This document shows positions 45,371-53,837 of a DNA stretch of 64,000 nucleotides, piece after piece. The notes under the pieces were generated by a model, which was not told where the DNA came from, did not search any database, and was given only the letters and a program-made list of their open reading frames with translations. The stretch is from NCBI RefSeq assembly GCF_006970445.1, contig NZ_CP033877.1:1186750-1250749 (forward strand), given 5' to 3'. Within the stretch, counting starts at the first letter, position 1. Each line of letters begins with the position of its first letter. The position numbers were made by a program, and so were the translations under genes. Source of the stretch: Stenotrophomonas maltophilia (lineage in GTDB: Bacteria; Pseudomonadota; Gammaproteobacteria; Xanthomonadales; Xanthomonadaceae).

Positions 45371-45631
45371 TCAGGGTTTGTCCGGGCCTTCCGGCAGCGC
45401 CACGGAGATGTCCAGCACGTCGTGCTGGCCATCCTTCACCAGGTCGACCTTCACCGCATCGACGTCGATGTTCACGTACTTCTTGATCACTTCCAGCAGC
45501 TCGCGCTGCAGCAGCGGCAGGTAGTCCGGGCCACCGCGGTGGCTGCGTTCCTGCGCAATGATGATCTGCAGGCGGTTCTTGGCGGTTTCGGCGGTGGTCT
45601 TCTTCGCTTTGAGGAAATCAAACAGGCCCAT
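45371..45631 (-). CDS. minE: Cell division topological specificity factor MinE
   Basis: The 86-residue protein has the amphipathic membrane-targeting start [11 protein letters not shown], the MinD-binding segment [16 protein letters not shown] and the dimerising beta region ([18 protein letters not shown]). It drives MinD off the membrane, producing the pole-to-pole oscillation that keeps the division ring at midcell. It is separated from minD by 2 bases. Confidence 0.97.
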   Translation of the reverse strand: MGLFDFLKAKKTTAETAKNRLQIIIAQERSHRGGPDYLPLLQRELLEVIKKYVNIDVDAVKVDLVKDGQHDVLDISVALPEGPDKP

Positions 45632-45633
45632 GC

Positions 45634-46443
45634 TTACCCTCCGAACAGCTTGCTGAAGAAGCCCTTCTTCTCGACGCTGGTGAAGCGCATCGGGCGTTCT
45701 TCGCCGAGGATGCGCGCGACGGCGTCTTCATAGGCCTGGCCGGCAGCGGATTCGACATCCAGGATGACCGGCTCGCCCTTGTTGGAGGCGTTGAGTACGT
45801 CGCCGGATTCCGGAATCACGCCGATCGCCTTCAGGCCGAGGACTTCCTCGACGTCGGCGATGCTCAGCATCTCGCCGCTTTCCACGCGCACCGGGGTGTA
45901 GCGGGTCAGCAGCAGGAAGGCCGGCACGTCCTGGCCGGACTCGGCCTTGTGGGTCTTCGAGTCGAGCAGGCCGATGATGCGGTCCGAGTCGCGCACTGAA
46001 GACACTTCCGGGTTCACCACCACCACTGCACGGTCGGCGAAGTACATCGCCAGGAAGGCGCCCTTCTCGATGCCGGCCGGGGAGTCGCAGATGATGTAGT
46101 CGAAGCCGTCGGCAGCCAGGTCCTTCAGGACCTTGCCCACGCCTTCCTGGGTCAGTGCATCCTTGTCGCGGGTCTGCGAGGCAGCCAGCACGTACAGGTT
46201 GTCGAAGCGCTTGTCCTTGATCAGGGCCTGCTTGAGGGTGGCTTCGCCGTGCACGACGTTGACGAAGTCATACACCACGCGGCGTTCGCAGCCCATGATC
46301 AGGTCGAGGTTGCGCAGGCCGACGTCGAAGTCGATCACCGCCACCTTCTTGCCGCGCCGCGCCAGGCCGCAGGCCAGGCTCGCGCTGGAAGTGGTCTTGC
46401 CGACGCCGCCCTTGCCGGAGGTGACTACGATGATTTCAGCCAA
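45634..46443 (-). CDS. minD: Septum-site determining ATPase MinD
   Basis: The 269-residue ParA/MRP-type ATPase has the deviant Walker A motif [12 protein letters not shown] and a C-terminal amphipathic helix ([12 protein letters not shown]) for membrane binding. ATP-bound MinD recruits MinC to the membrane. The start codon is TTG at 46443: AGGAG lies 7 bases upstream and no ATG fits the family length. It sits between minC and minE in the usual order. Confidence 0.97.
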   Translation of the reverse strand: MAEIIVVTSGKGGVGKTTSSASLACGLARRGKKVAVIDFDVGLRNLDLIMGCERRVVYDFVNVVHGEATLKQALIKDKRFDNLYVLAASQTRDKDALTQEGVGKVLKDLAADGFDYIICDSPAGIEKGAFLAMYFADRAVVVVNPEVSSVRDSDRIIGLLDSKTHKAESGQDVPAFLLLTRYTPVRVESGEMLSIADVEEVLGLKAIGVIPESGDVLNASNKGEPVILDVESAAGQAYEDAVARILGEERPMRFTSVEKKGFFSKLFGG

Positions 46444-46478
46444 AGGACTTCTCCTGATGATTCTGTTTGGGTGCTGCG

Positions 46479-47267
46479 TCAGTCCAGCGCAGCGATCTTG
46501 ATCTGGTCCTGTTCCAGCCACACCTGGACGGCCTTGCCGCGCAGGTTGTCCGGGACATCGTCCAGTACCTTGTAATGGCCTGCAATGGCGACCAGTTCCG
46601 CATGGAAATCACGGCAGAAAATGCGTGCCGCGGTGTTGCCCTGGGCCCCTGCCAGCGCGCGGCCGCGCAGGGTGCCGTAGATATGGATGCTGCCATCGGC
46701 GATGACCTCGGCGCCGGCGCCGACGGTGGCCATCACGGTCAGGTCGCAGTTCTCCGCGTACAGCTGCTGGCCCGAACGCACGTTGCCCAGCTGCATGCGG
46801 CCCGGCTGCGGTGCAGCAGCGTCGGCCACCTTGGCCACCGGCGTCGCCGGGGCCGGCTTCGGTTCGGCACGGGCTGCCCGGCGCGGTTCCGGTGCGGGCG
46901 GCGGCGGGGCCGGCTCGGCCTCGGCACGCTCGTACTGCGCGCGGAACTTGGCCAACAGCGGCAGGCCGAGCTGCTGCGAGAGCAGATCGACCGCGCTGGT
47001 GCCGTAGGCCAGGGCCACCGGCAGCACGCCCGCGCTGCGCAGGCCGTCGACCAGCGCCTGCGCGGTGGACGCGTCCGGCACCTGGCTCAGGCCGCCGAAG
47101 TCGAGGATCACCGCGGCGCGGCCGAACAGCTTCGGTGCACGGGTCACGCGCTCGCGCATTTCCTGCACGAGGCGTTCGACATCAAGGGTACGGATGCGCA
47201 GGTTGGCGATGCCCACCTGGCCGATCTTCAGTTCACCCGCCTGTTCGTAATCGAAATTCACCGCCAC
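46479..47267 (-). CDS. minC: Septum-site determining protein MinC
   Basis: The 262-residue division inhibitor has an N-terminal FtsZ-inhibiting domain (~1-105), an Ala/Pro linker (EPAPPPPAPEPRRAARAEPK) and a C-terminal beta-helix that binds MinD (RSGQQLYAENCDLTV, IHIYGTLRGRALAG). No ATG fits. The start is taken as GTG at 47267 (MAVNFDYEQ), with a second GTG 6 bases on as the alternative. It lies 2 bases after a GNAT gene and 35 bases before minD. Confidence 0.94.
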   Translation of the reverse strand: MAVNFDYEQAGELKIGQVGIANLRIRTLDVERLVQEMRERVTRAPKLFGRAAVILDFGGLSQVPDASTAQALVDGLRSAGVLPVALAYGTSAVDLLSQQLGLPLLAKFRAQYERAEAEPAPPPPAPEPRRAARAEPKPAPATPVAKVADAAAPQPGRMQLGNVRSGQQLYAENCDLTVMATVGAGAEVIADGSIHIYGTLRGRALAGAQGNTAARIFCRDFHAELVAIAGHYKVLDDVPDNLRGKAVQVWLEQDQIKIAALD

Positions 47268-47269
47268 GC

Positions 47270-47866
47270 TCAGGTCCCCGTCGGCCGCTGTGCCTGCGCC
47301 GGCAGCTGCCTGGCGCGTGTCCATGCCACATCCGGCAGCTTGTCGCCGTAGGTCTCCTGGACCCACGGGTAGCTGCACAGTTCCTTGGCCAGCATGCTGG
47401 CGCGCACATCGACCTGCGGCATGGTGTTCTGGCCCAGCTCGCGGAAGCCGAAGCTGCCGTGGAAGAGCAGGGCGGCATCGGCGCCATGGTCGAGGAAGAC
47501 TTCGCAGGTCATCTGCGGGTAGCGCAGCTCGGCGAAGCTCTGCGCGTCGGCATAGAACGCACGGCCGACGCCACCGCCACGACGGCGGCTGGCGACCACG
47601 ATGCGGTCGATGTAGAAGAACGGGGTGTCCAGCTGCTGCTTGAACCAGGCGAAATTGCTGCTGTCGTGCTGGCTGTCGCTGCCGAAGCCGATCAGGAAGC
47701 CGGCCAGGTTGCCGTCGCGCTCGGCGACGCGGAAATACTCAGCGGTTTCATAGAACAGGCGCAGGCGGGCCGCATCCAGGGGAAGGATGGCCAGGCCAGC
47801 GTTGTTGTTCAAAGCCAGGACGGAATCGAGCTCGTGCTCGCGCACGTCGCGGATGACAATCGACAT
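47270..47866 (-). CDS. GNAT family N-acetyltransferase
   Basis: The 198-residue protein has a GNAT fold with the acetyl-CoA loop ASRRRGGGVGRAFYAD and the strand FFYIDRIVV before it, and a late FHGSFGFRELGQ. It starts the operon leading to minCDE, with only 2 bases before minC. The link to cell division is positional only. The acceptor is unknown. Confidence 0.88.
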   Translation of the reverse strand: MSIVIRDVREHELDSVLALNNNAGLAILPLDAARLRLFYETAEYFRVAERDGNLAGFLIGFGSDSQHDSSNFAWFKQQLDTPFFYIDRIVVASRRRGGGVGRAFYADAQSFAELRYPQMTCEVFLDHGADAALLFHGSFGFRELGQNTMPQVDVRASMLAKELCSYPWVQETYGDKLPDVAWTRARQLPAQAQRPTGT

Positions 47867-48017
47867 TGTGACTCCGTGGGGTAACGCGGTTGGTCCATCA
47901 AGGGACCCTGCGCACGATTATTGCATGCCCGGGGTGGGCTGCGGCATGAACAGGCGACCGCGGAGGCATGACTTCCGTGGGAGTGCGCGACGCAGGCCGG
48001 CCCCGTAGAGTGCTGGC

Positions 48018-49214
48018 ATGTTGGGAGTCCTCAGCCATACCCGCGTCCTCCGCCTGGCCGGCCTGTTCACCTGGGTCATGGTCGGCCTGCCCCTGGCGTA
48101 TTCGCAGTTCGAGAACCTGCACAGCCGCAGCGACATGGGCGGCTGGGCGATCCTGCTGTTCGTCGCCTACCTGTCCTTCGGTACGTCCTACTACTGGTTG
48201 ACCCGCATCCTGCGCAGCGACAGCCACACCAGCTGGCTGGACCGCGGCCTGCTGCTGTTGCTGACGGCCTCGGCGCTGGGGGTCAGCTTCCTCAGCGGTT
48301 CGGGCCTGGGCAGCATCCTGATGATGGTGGCCGCCGGGGTCATTCCGTGGATGCTGTCGGTACGGCTGGGGGTGCTATGGCTGCTGGTCAGCCAGCTGGC
48401 GGTTGCTCCGGTCTATTACATGCTGCTGCGCTTCCCGCTGTTTGAAGCGGTGATGCAGTCGCTGCTGTACGGCGGCTTCTCCATGTTCATCTTCGTGACC
48501 AGCCTGGTCGCGCGGCAGCAGACCGAGGCGCGCGACGAGCAGCGCCGGCTCAATTCGGAACTGCGCGCTACCCGCGCCCTGCTGGCCGAGAGCGCGCGGG
48601 TCAACGAGCGCACCCGCATTTCGCGCGAGCTGCATGATCTGCTGGGCCACCAGCTGACCGCGCTGACCCTGAACCTGGAGGTCGCCGGGCACCTGGCCGA
48701 GGGCCAGGCGCTGGATCACGTGAAGCGCTCGCACGCGCTGGCCAAGCTGCTGCTGGGCAATGTGCGCGAGGTGGTCAGCCAGCTGCGCGAGACCGGCGCC
48801 ATCGATCTGGCCGCGGCGCTGCGCCCGCTGACCGAGAACGTGCCCTCGCTGGACATCCAGCTGGAGATCGAGGATCCGCTGAACGTGGAGGACCCGCAGC
48901 GGGCCCACGTCCTGCTGCGCTGTACCCAGGAGATCATCACCAACGCGGTGCGCCACGCCGGCGCCCGCCACCTGTGGATCAAGGTGTACCGTGAAGCCCC
49001 TGACCGGGTGGTGGTGGAGGCCCGCGACGACGGCGTCGGCGCGGATATGGTCAATGTAGGCAATGGCTTGCGCGGCATGCGCGAGCGCCTGCAACAATGT
49101 GGTGGCCAGCTGCAGATCGAAACCCGTCCCGGTGAAGGCTTCCGGCTGCGGGCGACGGTGCCGGCAACGGTGCTGGTGGCGGCCCTTACCAAGGTTCCTG
49201 AAGGAGTGCGTTGA
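48018..49214 (+). CDS. DesK-type sensor histidine kinase
   Basis: The 398-residue kinase has five or six membrane helices in the first ~170 residues, then a coiled coil and a HisKA_3 dimerisation domain with the phosphoacceptor histidine in ISRELHDLLGHQLTAL. The ATPase end shows the N box ITNAVRHAGARHLW and the G1 box ARDDGVGAD. The membrane architecture suggests sensing of a bilayer property or small lipophilic signal. It overlaps the response regulator by one base. Confidence 0.93.
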   Translation: MLGVLSHTRVLRLAGLFTWVMVGLPLAYSQFENLHSRSDMGGWAILLFVAYLSFGTSYYWLTRILRSDSHTSWLDRGLLLLLTASALGVSFLSGSGLGSILMMVAAGVIPWMLSVRLGVLWLLVSQLAVAPVYYMLLRFPLFEAVMQSLLYGGFSMFIFVTSLVARQQTEARDEQRRLNSELRATRALLAESARVNERTRISRELHDLLGHQLTALTLNLEVAGHLAEGQALDHVKRSHALAKLLLGNVREVVSQLRETGAIDLAAALRPLTENVPSLDIQLEIEDPLNVEDPQRAHVLLRCTQEIITNAVRHAGARHLWIKVYREAPDRVVVEARDDGVGADMVNVGNGLRGMRERLQQCGGQLQIETRPGEGFRLRATVPATVLVAALTKVPEGVR

Positions 49215-49855
49215 TGATTCGCGTCTGCCTGGTCGACGACCAAACCCTGGTGCGGCAGGGAATCCGCTCCCTGCTTGCGCTCGACGACGGCATCGAGGTG
49301 GTGGCCGAGGCCGGCGACGGCCGGCAGGCGGTCGAGCTGATACCGCAGGTGCGCCCCGACGTAGTGCTGATGGACATGCGCATGCCGGTGATGTCCGGCC
49401 TGGAGGCACTGCAGGTGCTGTCGCGGCAGGAACAGCTGCCGCCGACCATCATCCTCACCACCTTCGACGACGATCAGCTGGTGCTGGCCGGGCTCAAGGC
49501 CGGTGCCAAGGGCTACCTGCTCAAGGATGTCACCCTGGCGCAGCTGGTCGGTGCCATCCGCACCGTGGCCGACGGCGGTTCGCTGGTGCAGCCGGCGGTG
49601 ACCCAGCGCCTGTTGTCCGGCCTGGAGCACATGCGCAACGAGTTCGTCAGCCTGGACCGCCCGGACCCGCTGACCGACCGCGAGACCGAGATCCTGCGGC
49701 TGATGGCCAGTGGTTTCTCCAACAAGGAGATCGCCAACTCGCTGGGCGTGGCCGAAGGCACCATCAAGAACCACGTGTCCAACATCCTCTCCAAGCTGGG
49801 CGTGCGCGACCGTACGCGTGCCGTACTGAAGGCGTTCGAACTCCAGCTGGTCTGA
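49214..49855 (+). CDS. NarL/LuxR-family response regulator
   Basis: The 213-residue regulator has a receiver domain (phosphorylation site in VVLMDMRMPV, conserved lysine in KGYLLKDVTLAQL) and a LuxR helix-turn-helix (~145-205; LTDRETEILRLMASG, then NSLGVAEGTIKNHVSNILS). AAGGAG lies upstream of ATG 49214, and the ATG overlaps the kinase stop. The DesK/DesR pairing suggests control of membrane-related genes; targets are unknown. Confidence 0.94.
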   Translation: MIRVCLVDDQTLVRQGIRSLLALDDGIEVVAEAGDGRQAVELIPQVRPDVVLMDMRMPVMSGLEALQVLSRQEQLPPTIILTTFDDDQLVLAGLKAGAKGYLLKDVTLAQLVGAIRTVADGGSLVQPAVTQRLLSGLEHMRNEFVSLDRPDPLTDRETEILRLMASGFSNKEIANSLGVAEGTIKNHVSNILSKLGVRDRTRAVLKAFELQLV

Positions 49856-49925
49856 GGAAAATCGTTCAAGTACAAAGACTTGGATCGAGGTTGGGGGTTC
49901 CCGCCAAGGTTGCCCCCTACTTGCC

Positions 49926-49946
49926 GGGTAGCGGTATGCGTTACCC
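49926..49946. promoter_or_regulatory. Imperfect palindrome in the gap before the SRPBCC gene
   Basis: GGGTAGCGGTATGCGTTACC and one more C form an inverted repeat (stem GGGTAxCG / CGxTACCC). It lies in a 234-base gap after the response regulator. It may be an operator; nothing else identifiable is seen in the gap. Confidence 0.35.
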
Positions 49947-50089
49947 TTCGAATTCTTTGTCCATACAAATACGCAGCCGGCAGGGAAACCGGTGCGCCAA
50001 TCCCGATAAACAATGCCCGCGAAGCCTGCTAGGATTGGCGCTTCGCTTCAATCAACCCGGCCGTGGGATCGGCCCCGGAGACTCTCTGA

Positions 50090-51163
50090 ATGACCCGTAT
50101 TATCGAGTTCCTGATCGCCTTGGGGATCGTGGCTGGCCTGTTCGTCATTATTGGCGTATGTCTGCCGGGCGAGCGTCACATCACCGAAAGCATCGAGACC
50201 AACCGCAAGATGACGATCGTGTACGACACGGTCAGCAGCCTGCGCCGCTTCAAGGACTGGAACCCGCTGGTACTGCGCGATCCCGCCGTTGAACTGAAGC
50301 TGTCCGGCCCGGCCTCCGGTACCGGTGCCACCCTCGACTTCACCTCCAAGGACCTGGGCACCGGTTCCTGGAAGATCACCGAAGCCGAAGAGAACAAGCG
50401 TGTTGTGATCGCCATCGAAGACGCCACCAAGGGTCACGACAAGGTCACCACCTTCAGCCTGGAGCCGACCGGCAAGGGCGGTCGCAACGTCAAGATCACC
50501 CAGGACTACTCGGTGAAGTACGGCTTCGACCTGTTCGGCCGTTACGCAGGCCTGTATGTCAGCCGCCAGATCGGCGACGACATCAAGATGGGTCTGTCGC
50601 GCATGGCCAACATGCTCGCCAGCGTTCCGAACGTCGACTACCGCACGCCGGAAGCCCCGCTGACCGACCTGGCCATTGTTGAAGTGCCGGCCGAGAACCT
50701 GCTGGTCGTCAACGCCGGCAACGTCGATCGCGGTCAGGACACCATCACCAAGTCCATCAAGGACAACCAGGAGTGGATCAAGCGCGTGATGGAGGCCAAT
50801 GGCCTTGAAGCCGCCGGTCCGTTCCGCATCATCACCACCGACTTCGGTCAGGAGAAGTACGCCTTCGATATCGCCCAGCCGGTGAAGAAGAAGGGTGCTG
50901 AAGGTGCTGCTGCCGACGAGCTGACCGTCAAGATCGACGGCGGCGCTCCGGTCAAGTACGTGCACGTTGCTCCGCACCGTTCGGCACATGCGGCCTACAC
51001 CGGCCACATGGCGGGTCTGGACGTGGCCCGCAACGGCCTGCGTGCCTGGGCCGTGACTTCGGGCAACGAAGTCATCGATCGTCCGTACGAAACCTGGAAG
51101 GACGGCATCGACAAGTCGTTCACCCCGGAAGCGACCTACGACATCTACTGGGCCGTCAAGTAA
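50090..51163 (+). CDS. SRPBCC (polyketide-cyclase-like) protein with GyrI-like C-terminus
   Basis: The 357-residue protein has an N-terminal membrane helix (IIEFLIALGIVAGLFVIIGVC). An SRPBCC/START-like domain follows (~35-185; SSLRRFKDWNPLVLRDPAV, then the GSWKITEAEENKRVVIAIE region). The C-terminal ~150 residues resemble a GyrI-type small-molecule binding domain (DNQEWIKRVMEANGLEAAG). It is probably anchored facing the periplasm. Ligand and function are unknown. It is monocistronic with a strong terminator. Confidence 0.82.
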   Translation: MTRIIEFLIALGIVAGLFVIIGVCLPGERHITESIETNRKMTIVYDTVSSLRRFKDWNPLVLRDPAVELKLSGPASGTGATLDFTSKDLGTGSWKITEAEENKRVVIAIEDATKGHDKVTTFSLEPTGKGGRNVKITQDYSVKYGFDLFGRYAGLYVSRQIGDDIKMGLSRMANMLASVPNVDYRTPEAPLTDLAIVEVPAENLLVVNAGNVDRGQDTITKSIKDNQEWIKRVMEANGLEAAGPFRIITTDFGQEKYAFDIAQPVKKKGAEGAAADELTVKIDGGAPVKYVHVAPHRSAHAAYTGHMAGLDVARNGLRAWAVTSGNEVIDRPYETWKDGIDKSFTPEATYDIYWAVK

Positions 51164-51194
51164 GCCTCGGCTGACCCATGTAATGTTGGACACG

Positions 51195-51228
51195 AAAACG
51201 CGCCGCTTATTGCGGCGCGTTTTTTTTC
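51195..51228 (+). terminator. Rho-independent terminator after the SRPBCC gene
   Basis: AAAACGCGCCGC and its complement form a 12-base stem with loop TTATT and a run of eight Ts. Confidence 0.95.
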
Positions 51229-51267
51229 ATCTGGCGCCCGGCAAGGGGCGCTGCGCAAGGAGCCCTC

Positions 51268-51639
51268 ATGTTCAATCTGGAACGTCGCGCGCGTAAGCCT
51301 TCCCTTCTGGCCTGCCTGGGCGCGCTGTTGGCCGCCGCCTCGATCGGCCTGTCTGCCTACGCATCGCATGGCGTGGCCGATCCGTTGGCGCAGCAGCACC
51401 TGAACATGGCGGCGCTGTATGCGTTCGCGCATGGCGCGGTGCTGGTGGCGCTTGGCCCGCGTGCACAGGGTGCAATCGCACACCTGGCGCTGTATGTGCT
51501 GCTGCTGGGCGTGTTGTTGTTTTCCGGCAGCCTGGTGGGTGGGGCGCTGTGGCAGTGGCCGACGCGGATGGCGCCGATCGGTGGCACCAGCATGATGGCC
51601 GGATGGGTGCTGCTGGCGATCAATGCGTTGAGGCGGTGA
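51268..51639 (+). CDS. DUF423 family small membrane protein
   Basis: The 123-residue protein has four membrane helices. The DUF423 (YgdD-like) pattern is present: LGALLAAASIGLSAYASHG, then LNMAALYAFAHGAVLVALG, then LFSGSLVGGALWQWPTRMAPIGG (read in part) and a closing helix. Its function is unknown. It starts 39 bases after a strong terminator. Confidence 0.92.
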   Translation: MFNLERRARKPSLLACLGALLAAASIGLSAYASHGVADPLAQQHLNMAALYAFAHGAVLVALGPRAQGAIAHLALYVLLLGVLLFSGSLVGGALWQWPTRMAPIGGTSMMAGWVLLAINALRR

Positions 51640-51690
51640 GGGTCGCAGGGCTGTCGCTCCGATCCATACCGATGCGATCGTGATGGTTCA

Positions 51691-52015
51691 TGGGCGTTAC
51701 TTTTCTTTTCGCGCGAAAAGAAAAGTAACCAAAAGAAACGCGCCGCCGACCGCGAGCCGGTGCTGCGCACCGGTCCCCTGCGCTCCTCGGCCCGTCGAGG
51801 GACGGTGCGGGAACTCGCTGCGCTCAGACACCCGCACCTCTTCGCCCTCGCCGGACCTGCGGTGCTCGGCTCGCTTGAAGGCGGACCCAACAGCTGCACG
51901 CTGATCCGTTGTTGAGGCTTCGAGCTTTGCCTTTGCCTTCTTGTCCCATTTCGTGGCGGACGCACGCGGAATCCGCCCGGACAGCTCCATGAATTTCGCC
52001 GTGCAGCCGCCACGA
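51691..52015. repeat. Dispersed repeat region headed by a 34-base perfect palindrome
   Basis: The palindrome at 51696-51729 has 17-base arms GTTACTTTTCTTTTCGC. The ~290 bases after it contain CGAGCCGGTGCTGCGCACCG and further GC-rich text. Short frames cross it (for example 51697-51990 minus), but they lack ribosome sites and have the look of repeat-encoded spurious frames. The pattern matches a repeat I recall as common in Xanthomonadaceae. No gene is called in 51640-52020. Confidence 0.65.
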
Positions 52016-52020
52016 GGGGC

Positions 52021-52830
52021 TCAGCCGTTGGCCGGTCTCCAGCACCAGTGCCACGGTTCGTAGACGATCCCGTGCGGGTTGTCGCGTGGGTAGCTCAGAT
52101 GGAAGCCGTGCGTGCTGGCATGAGTCTGCAGCCACGCGAAGGCGTCTGTGGCTTCGAACGATTCCTCGGCCGGGGCATCGTCCGGTGTACCGATGTCCAG
52201 TGCATGGCCGCTGTGGTGTTCGCTGAAACCCGGCGCGGCATTGACCTTCAGGATCTCCGTCACGCTCAGCCCGCGTGCAAGCTTCCGTTCGAAGATGCCC
52301 AACTGGTAGGCATGGCTGCGGAAACCGGAGATTGCATCCAGTGCGATGCCATCCCGCGCGGCGTGCAGGCGCATCCGTCGCCAGCCCTGTGCGGCACCAC
52401 GGCGCAGCCATAGCGGGCGGGCGAAGCGGTCGCGGCCAGCGAAGTGCAGCAGGCACGGTTCGGGTTCCAGGGGCAGGCCGCTGTCATCGGCATAGCGCTG
52501 CACATCCAGGCCAAGCTGCTGTAGCCGCTGCTGCAGCCCGGTCAGCGGAAGCCATTGTTCTTCCAGCGCAGCGCCAAACGGGCGCGACGCCGCTGCATCC
52601 AGCAGCGCCAGTGCTTCCTCGACCCCGGGCTCGCGCGGCAGGCGCGGCACCATCGAATGCACGCCGTGCGGCAGTACGGCCGCCAGATAGCGGCCATCGC
52701 GCTTGCGTCGCAGTACCCAACGCGCCTGCGACAGCAGGCGTGCATCCAGGTTGCTGCGTGCACGCAGCAGGTGGGCGGGCCACAGCTCGATGGCCTCGGT
52801 ATTGATCAGCAGGGGCGGGCGTCGTTGCAT
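52021..52830 (-). CDS. M15-family (VanY/DacB-like) D,D-/L,D-carboxypeptidase
   Basis: The 269-residue protein has the M15 zinc-site motifs SEHHSGHALDIG and EPWHWCW plus the upstream ISGFRSHAYQL. The family trims peptidoglycan stem peptides. No signal peptide is visible: the N-terminus is MQRRPPLLINTEAIELWPAH. Either the protein acts in the cytosol on recycled muropeptides, or it is exported some other way. It is the last gene of the SPFH operon, 9 bases after the PH-like gene. Confidence 0.87.
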   Translation of the reverse strand: MQRRPPLLINTEAIELWPAHLLRARSNLDARLLSQARWVLRRKRDGRYLAAVLPHGVHSMVPRLPREPGVEEALALLDAAASRPFGAALEEQWLPLTGLQQRLQQLGLDVQRYADDSGLPLEPEPCLLHFAGRDRFARPLWLRRGAAQGWRRMRLHAARDGIALDAISGFRSHAYQLGIFERKLARGLSVTEILKVNAAPGFSEHHSGHALDIGTPDDAPAEESFEATDAFAWLQTHASTHGFHLSYPRDNPHGIVYEPWHWCWRPANG

Positions 52831-52839
52831 CGCCGCAGC

Positions 52840-53433
52840 TTACTGCCGTGGCGCCGGCGCGGCCACTTTGCGCAGTGCGTCCAGCAGCACCTGCGGCCGG
52901 TCCAGGCTGAGCAGCAGCGTGCTGCCATCGCTGACCGGCAAGGCGAGAACGCGCGTGCGGTCGGTGACCAGCGCAAACCCCTTGCCGCCGCCCTGCAGGC
53001 GGAAGTGGCCGGAATAGAAACCCGGCATCGCATAGCCGTTGGTCTTGAAGCGGATGCCATAGCGGGAGTCACGCTGCAGGTCGACCACCTCGGCCTGGTC
53101 CAGCCGCAGCTGTGCCACCGGCACGCGACGGCGGTACATCGTCGAGCGCACGTCCAGTACGTCGTCGGCCAACTCCACCCGGCGACGGAAGAACGCCGCG
53201 CCCAGCCCGATGCCGAGCGCGGCGATCACCAGCAGGCTCCAGGCGGCACTGCCACCCATCCGGAACCAGGGCGGCGACAGCGTTACTTCGATCCAGGGCG
53301 CGGTCGCCGGTGCCTTGTACAACTGCGCATAGAGACAGGCCACGAACGCGGCGAGCAGGGGCAGCACGATCCACAGCACGCGCAACGGCGAGCTCTCGGC
53401 CACCTCGTACTGTTTCGGATCGCTGGCGCCCAT
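52840..53433 (-). CDS. PH-like domain membrane protein
   Basis: The 197-residue protein has two membrane helices (~19-38 and ~62-84), then a soluble domain that looks like the bacterial PH fold (VELADDVLDVRSTMYRRRVP, then RLDQAEVVDL, then GFALVTDRTRVLALP). It lies 3 bases after the DUF4177 gene and 9 before the M15 peptidase. The function is unknown; in the operon it may couple the SPFH assembly to other partners. Confidence 0.78.
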   Translation of the reverse strand: MGASDPKQYEVAESSPLRVLWIVLPLLAAFVACLYAQLYKAPATAPWIEVTLSPPWFRMGGSAAWSLLVIAALGIGLGAAFFRRRVELADDVLDVRSTMYRRRVPVAQLRLDQAEVVDLQRDSRYGIRFKTNGYAMPGFYSGHFRLQGGGKGFALVTDRTRVLALPVSDGSTLLLSLDRPQVLLDALRKVAAPAPRQ

Positions 53434-53436
53434 GGC

Positions 53437-53616
53437 TCAGGCCTCCTTCTTGAACACCAGCATCGCCGGGCGCATCGGTGCGGGGATGATGATGTTGACC
53501 AGCTCCCAGCCCAGTTGGCCCTGGCGGCTCAGTTCGCTCTGGATGTCCTCGGCCTTGAGCAGGCCCATCATGGACGTCTTGACCTCGATCGTCTGGTAGC
53601 TCCAGCGCTTGCTCAT
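53437..53616 (-). CDS. DUF4177 family small protein
   Basis: The 59-residue protein reads [20 protein letters not shown] at its start, then [13 protein letters not shown] and a lysine-rich end (VFKKEA). This is the DUF4177 pattern (Y-x-x-x-x-K ... G-W-E-L-V). GGAGG lies 7 bases upstream. Its ATG overlaps the stop of the ribbon-helix-helix gene (ATGA), so translation is coupled. Its function is unknown. Confidence 0.82.
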   Translation of the reverse strand: MSKRWSYQTIEVKTSMMGLLKAEDIQSELSRQGQLGWELVNIIIPAPMRPAMLVFKKEA

Positions 53617-53792
53617 TCCTTGTCCTCCGAAGATGGCGTGGGTTTCGGCAGGCGTCCTGCCTTGCGCAGGGCGTCGCGCAGCACGTATTCGATCTGTGCG
53701 TTGAGGCTGCGCAGCTCGTCGTCAGCCCAGCGTTGCGCGGCGGCCAGGACGTCGGCATTGATGCGCAGCGGGTAGGCTTTCTTCTCACTCAT
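53613..53792 (-). CDS. Arc-type ribbon-helix-helix protein
   Basis: The 59-residue protein has the ribbon-helix-helix pattern: [20 protein letters not shown], then [19 protein letters not shown]. This is the Arc/MetJ class of small DNA-binding dimers. CAGGAG lies 5 bases before the ATG. It sits between the SPFH gene and DUF4177 and probably autoregulates the operon through the TGATATC sites upstream of the SPFH gene. No toxin gene is adjacent, so this is not a typical toxin-antitoxin pair. Confidence 0.85.
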   Translation of the reverse strand: MSEKKAYPLRINADVLAAAQRWADDELRSLNAQIEYVLRDALRKAGRLPKPTPSSEDKE

Positions 53793-53837
53793 GCAAGCTC
53801 CTGGCGGGGCGGTGGGGCGCCCCGTTGCGAGGGTGGT

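Noticed and set aside
49856..50089. Riboswitch in the gap before the SRPBCC gene
   Set aside because: Only one short imperfect palindrome and a G/C-run pair are visible; no known riboswitch core is recognised.
51697..51990. Possible small protein ending VTFLFARKEK on the minus strand
   Set aside because: It lies wholly in the palindrome-headed repeat region, has no ribosome site and starts and ends within repeat DNA; more likely repeat-encoded noise.
53613..53792. Toxin-antitoxin system based on the ribbon-helix-helix gene
   Set aside because: No toxin-like neighbour: the flanking genes are an SPFH protein and a DUF4177 protein, so autoregulation of the SPFH operon fits better.
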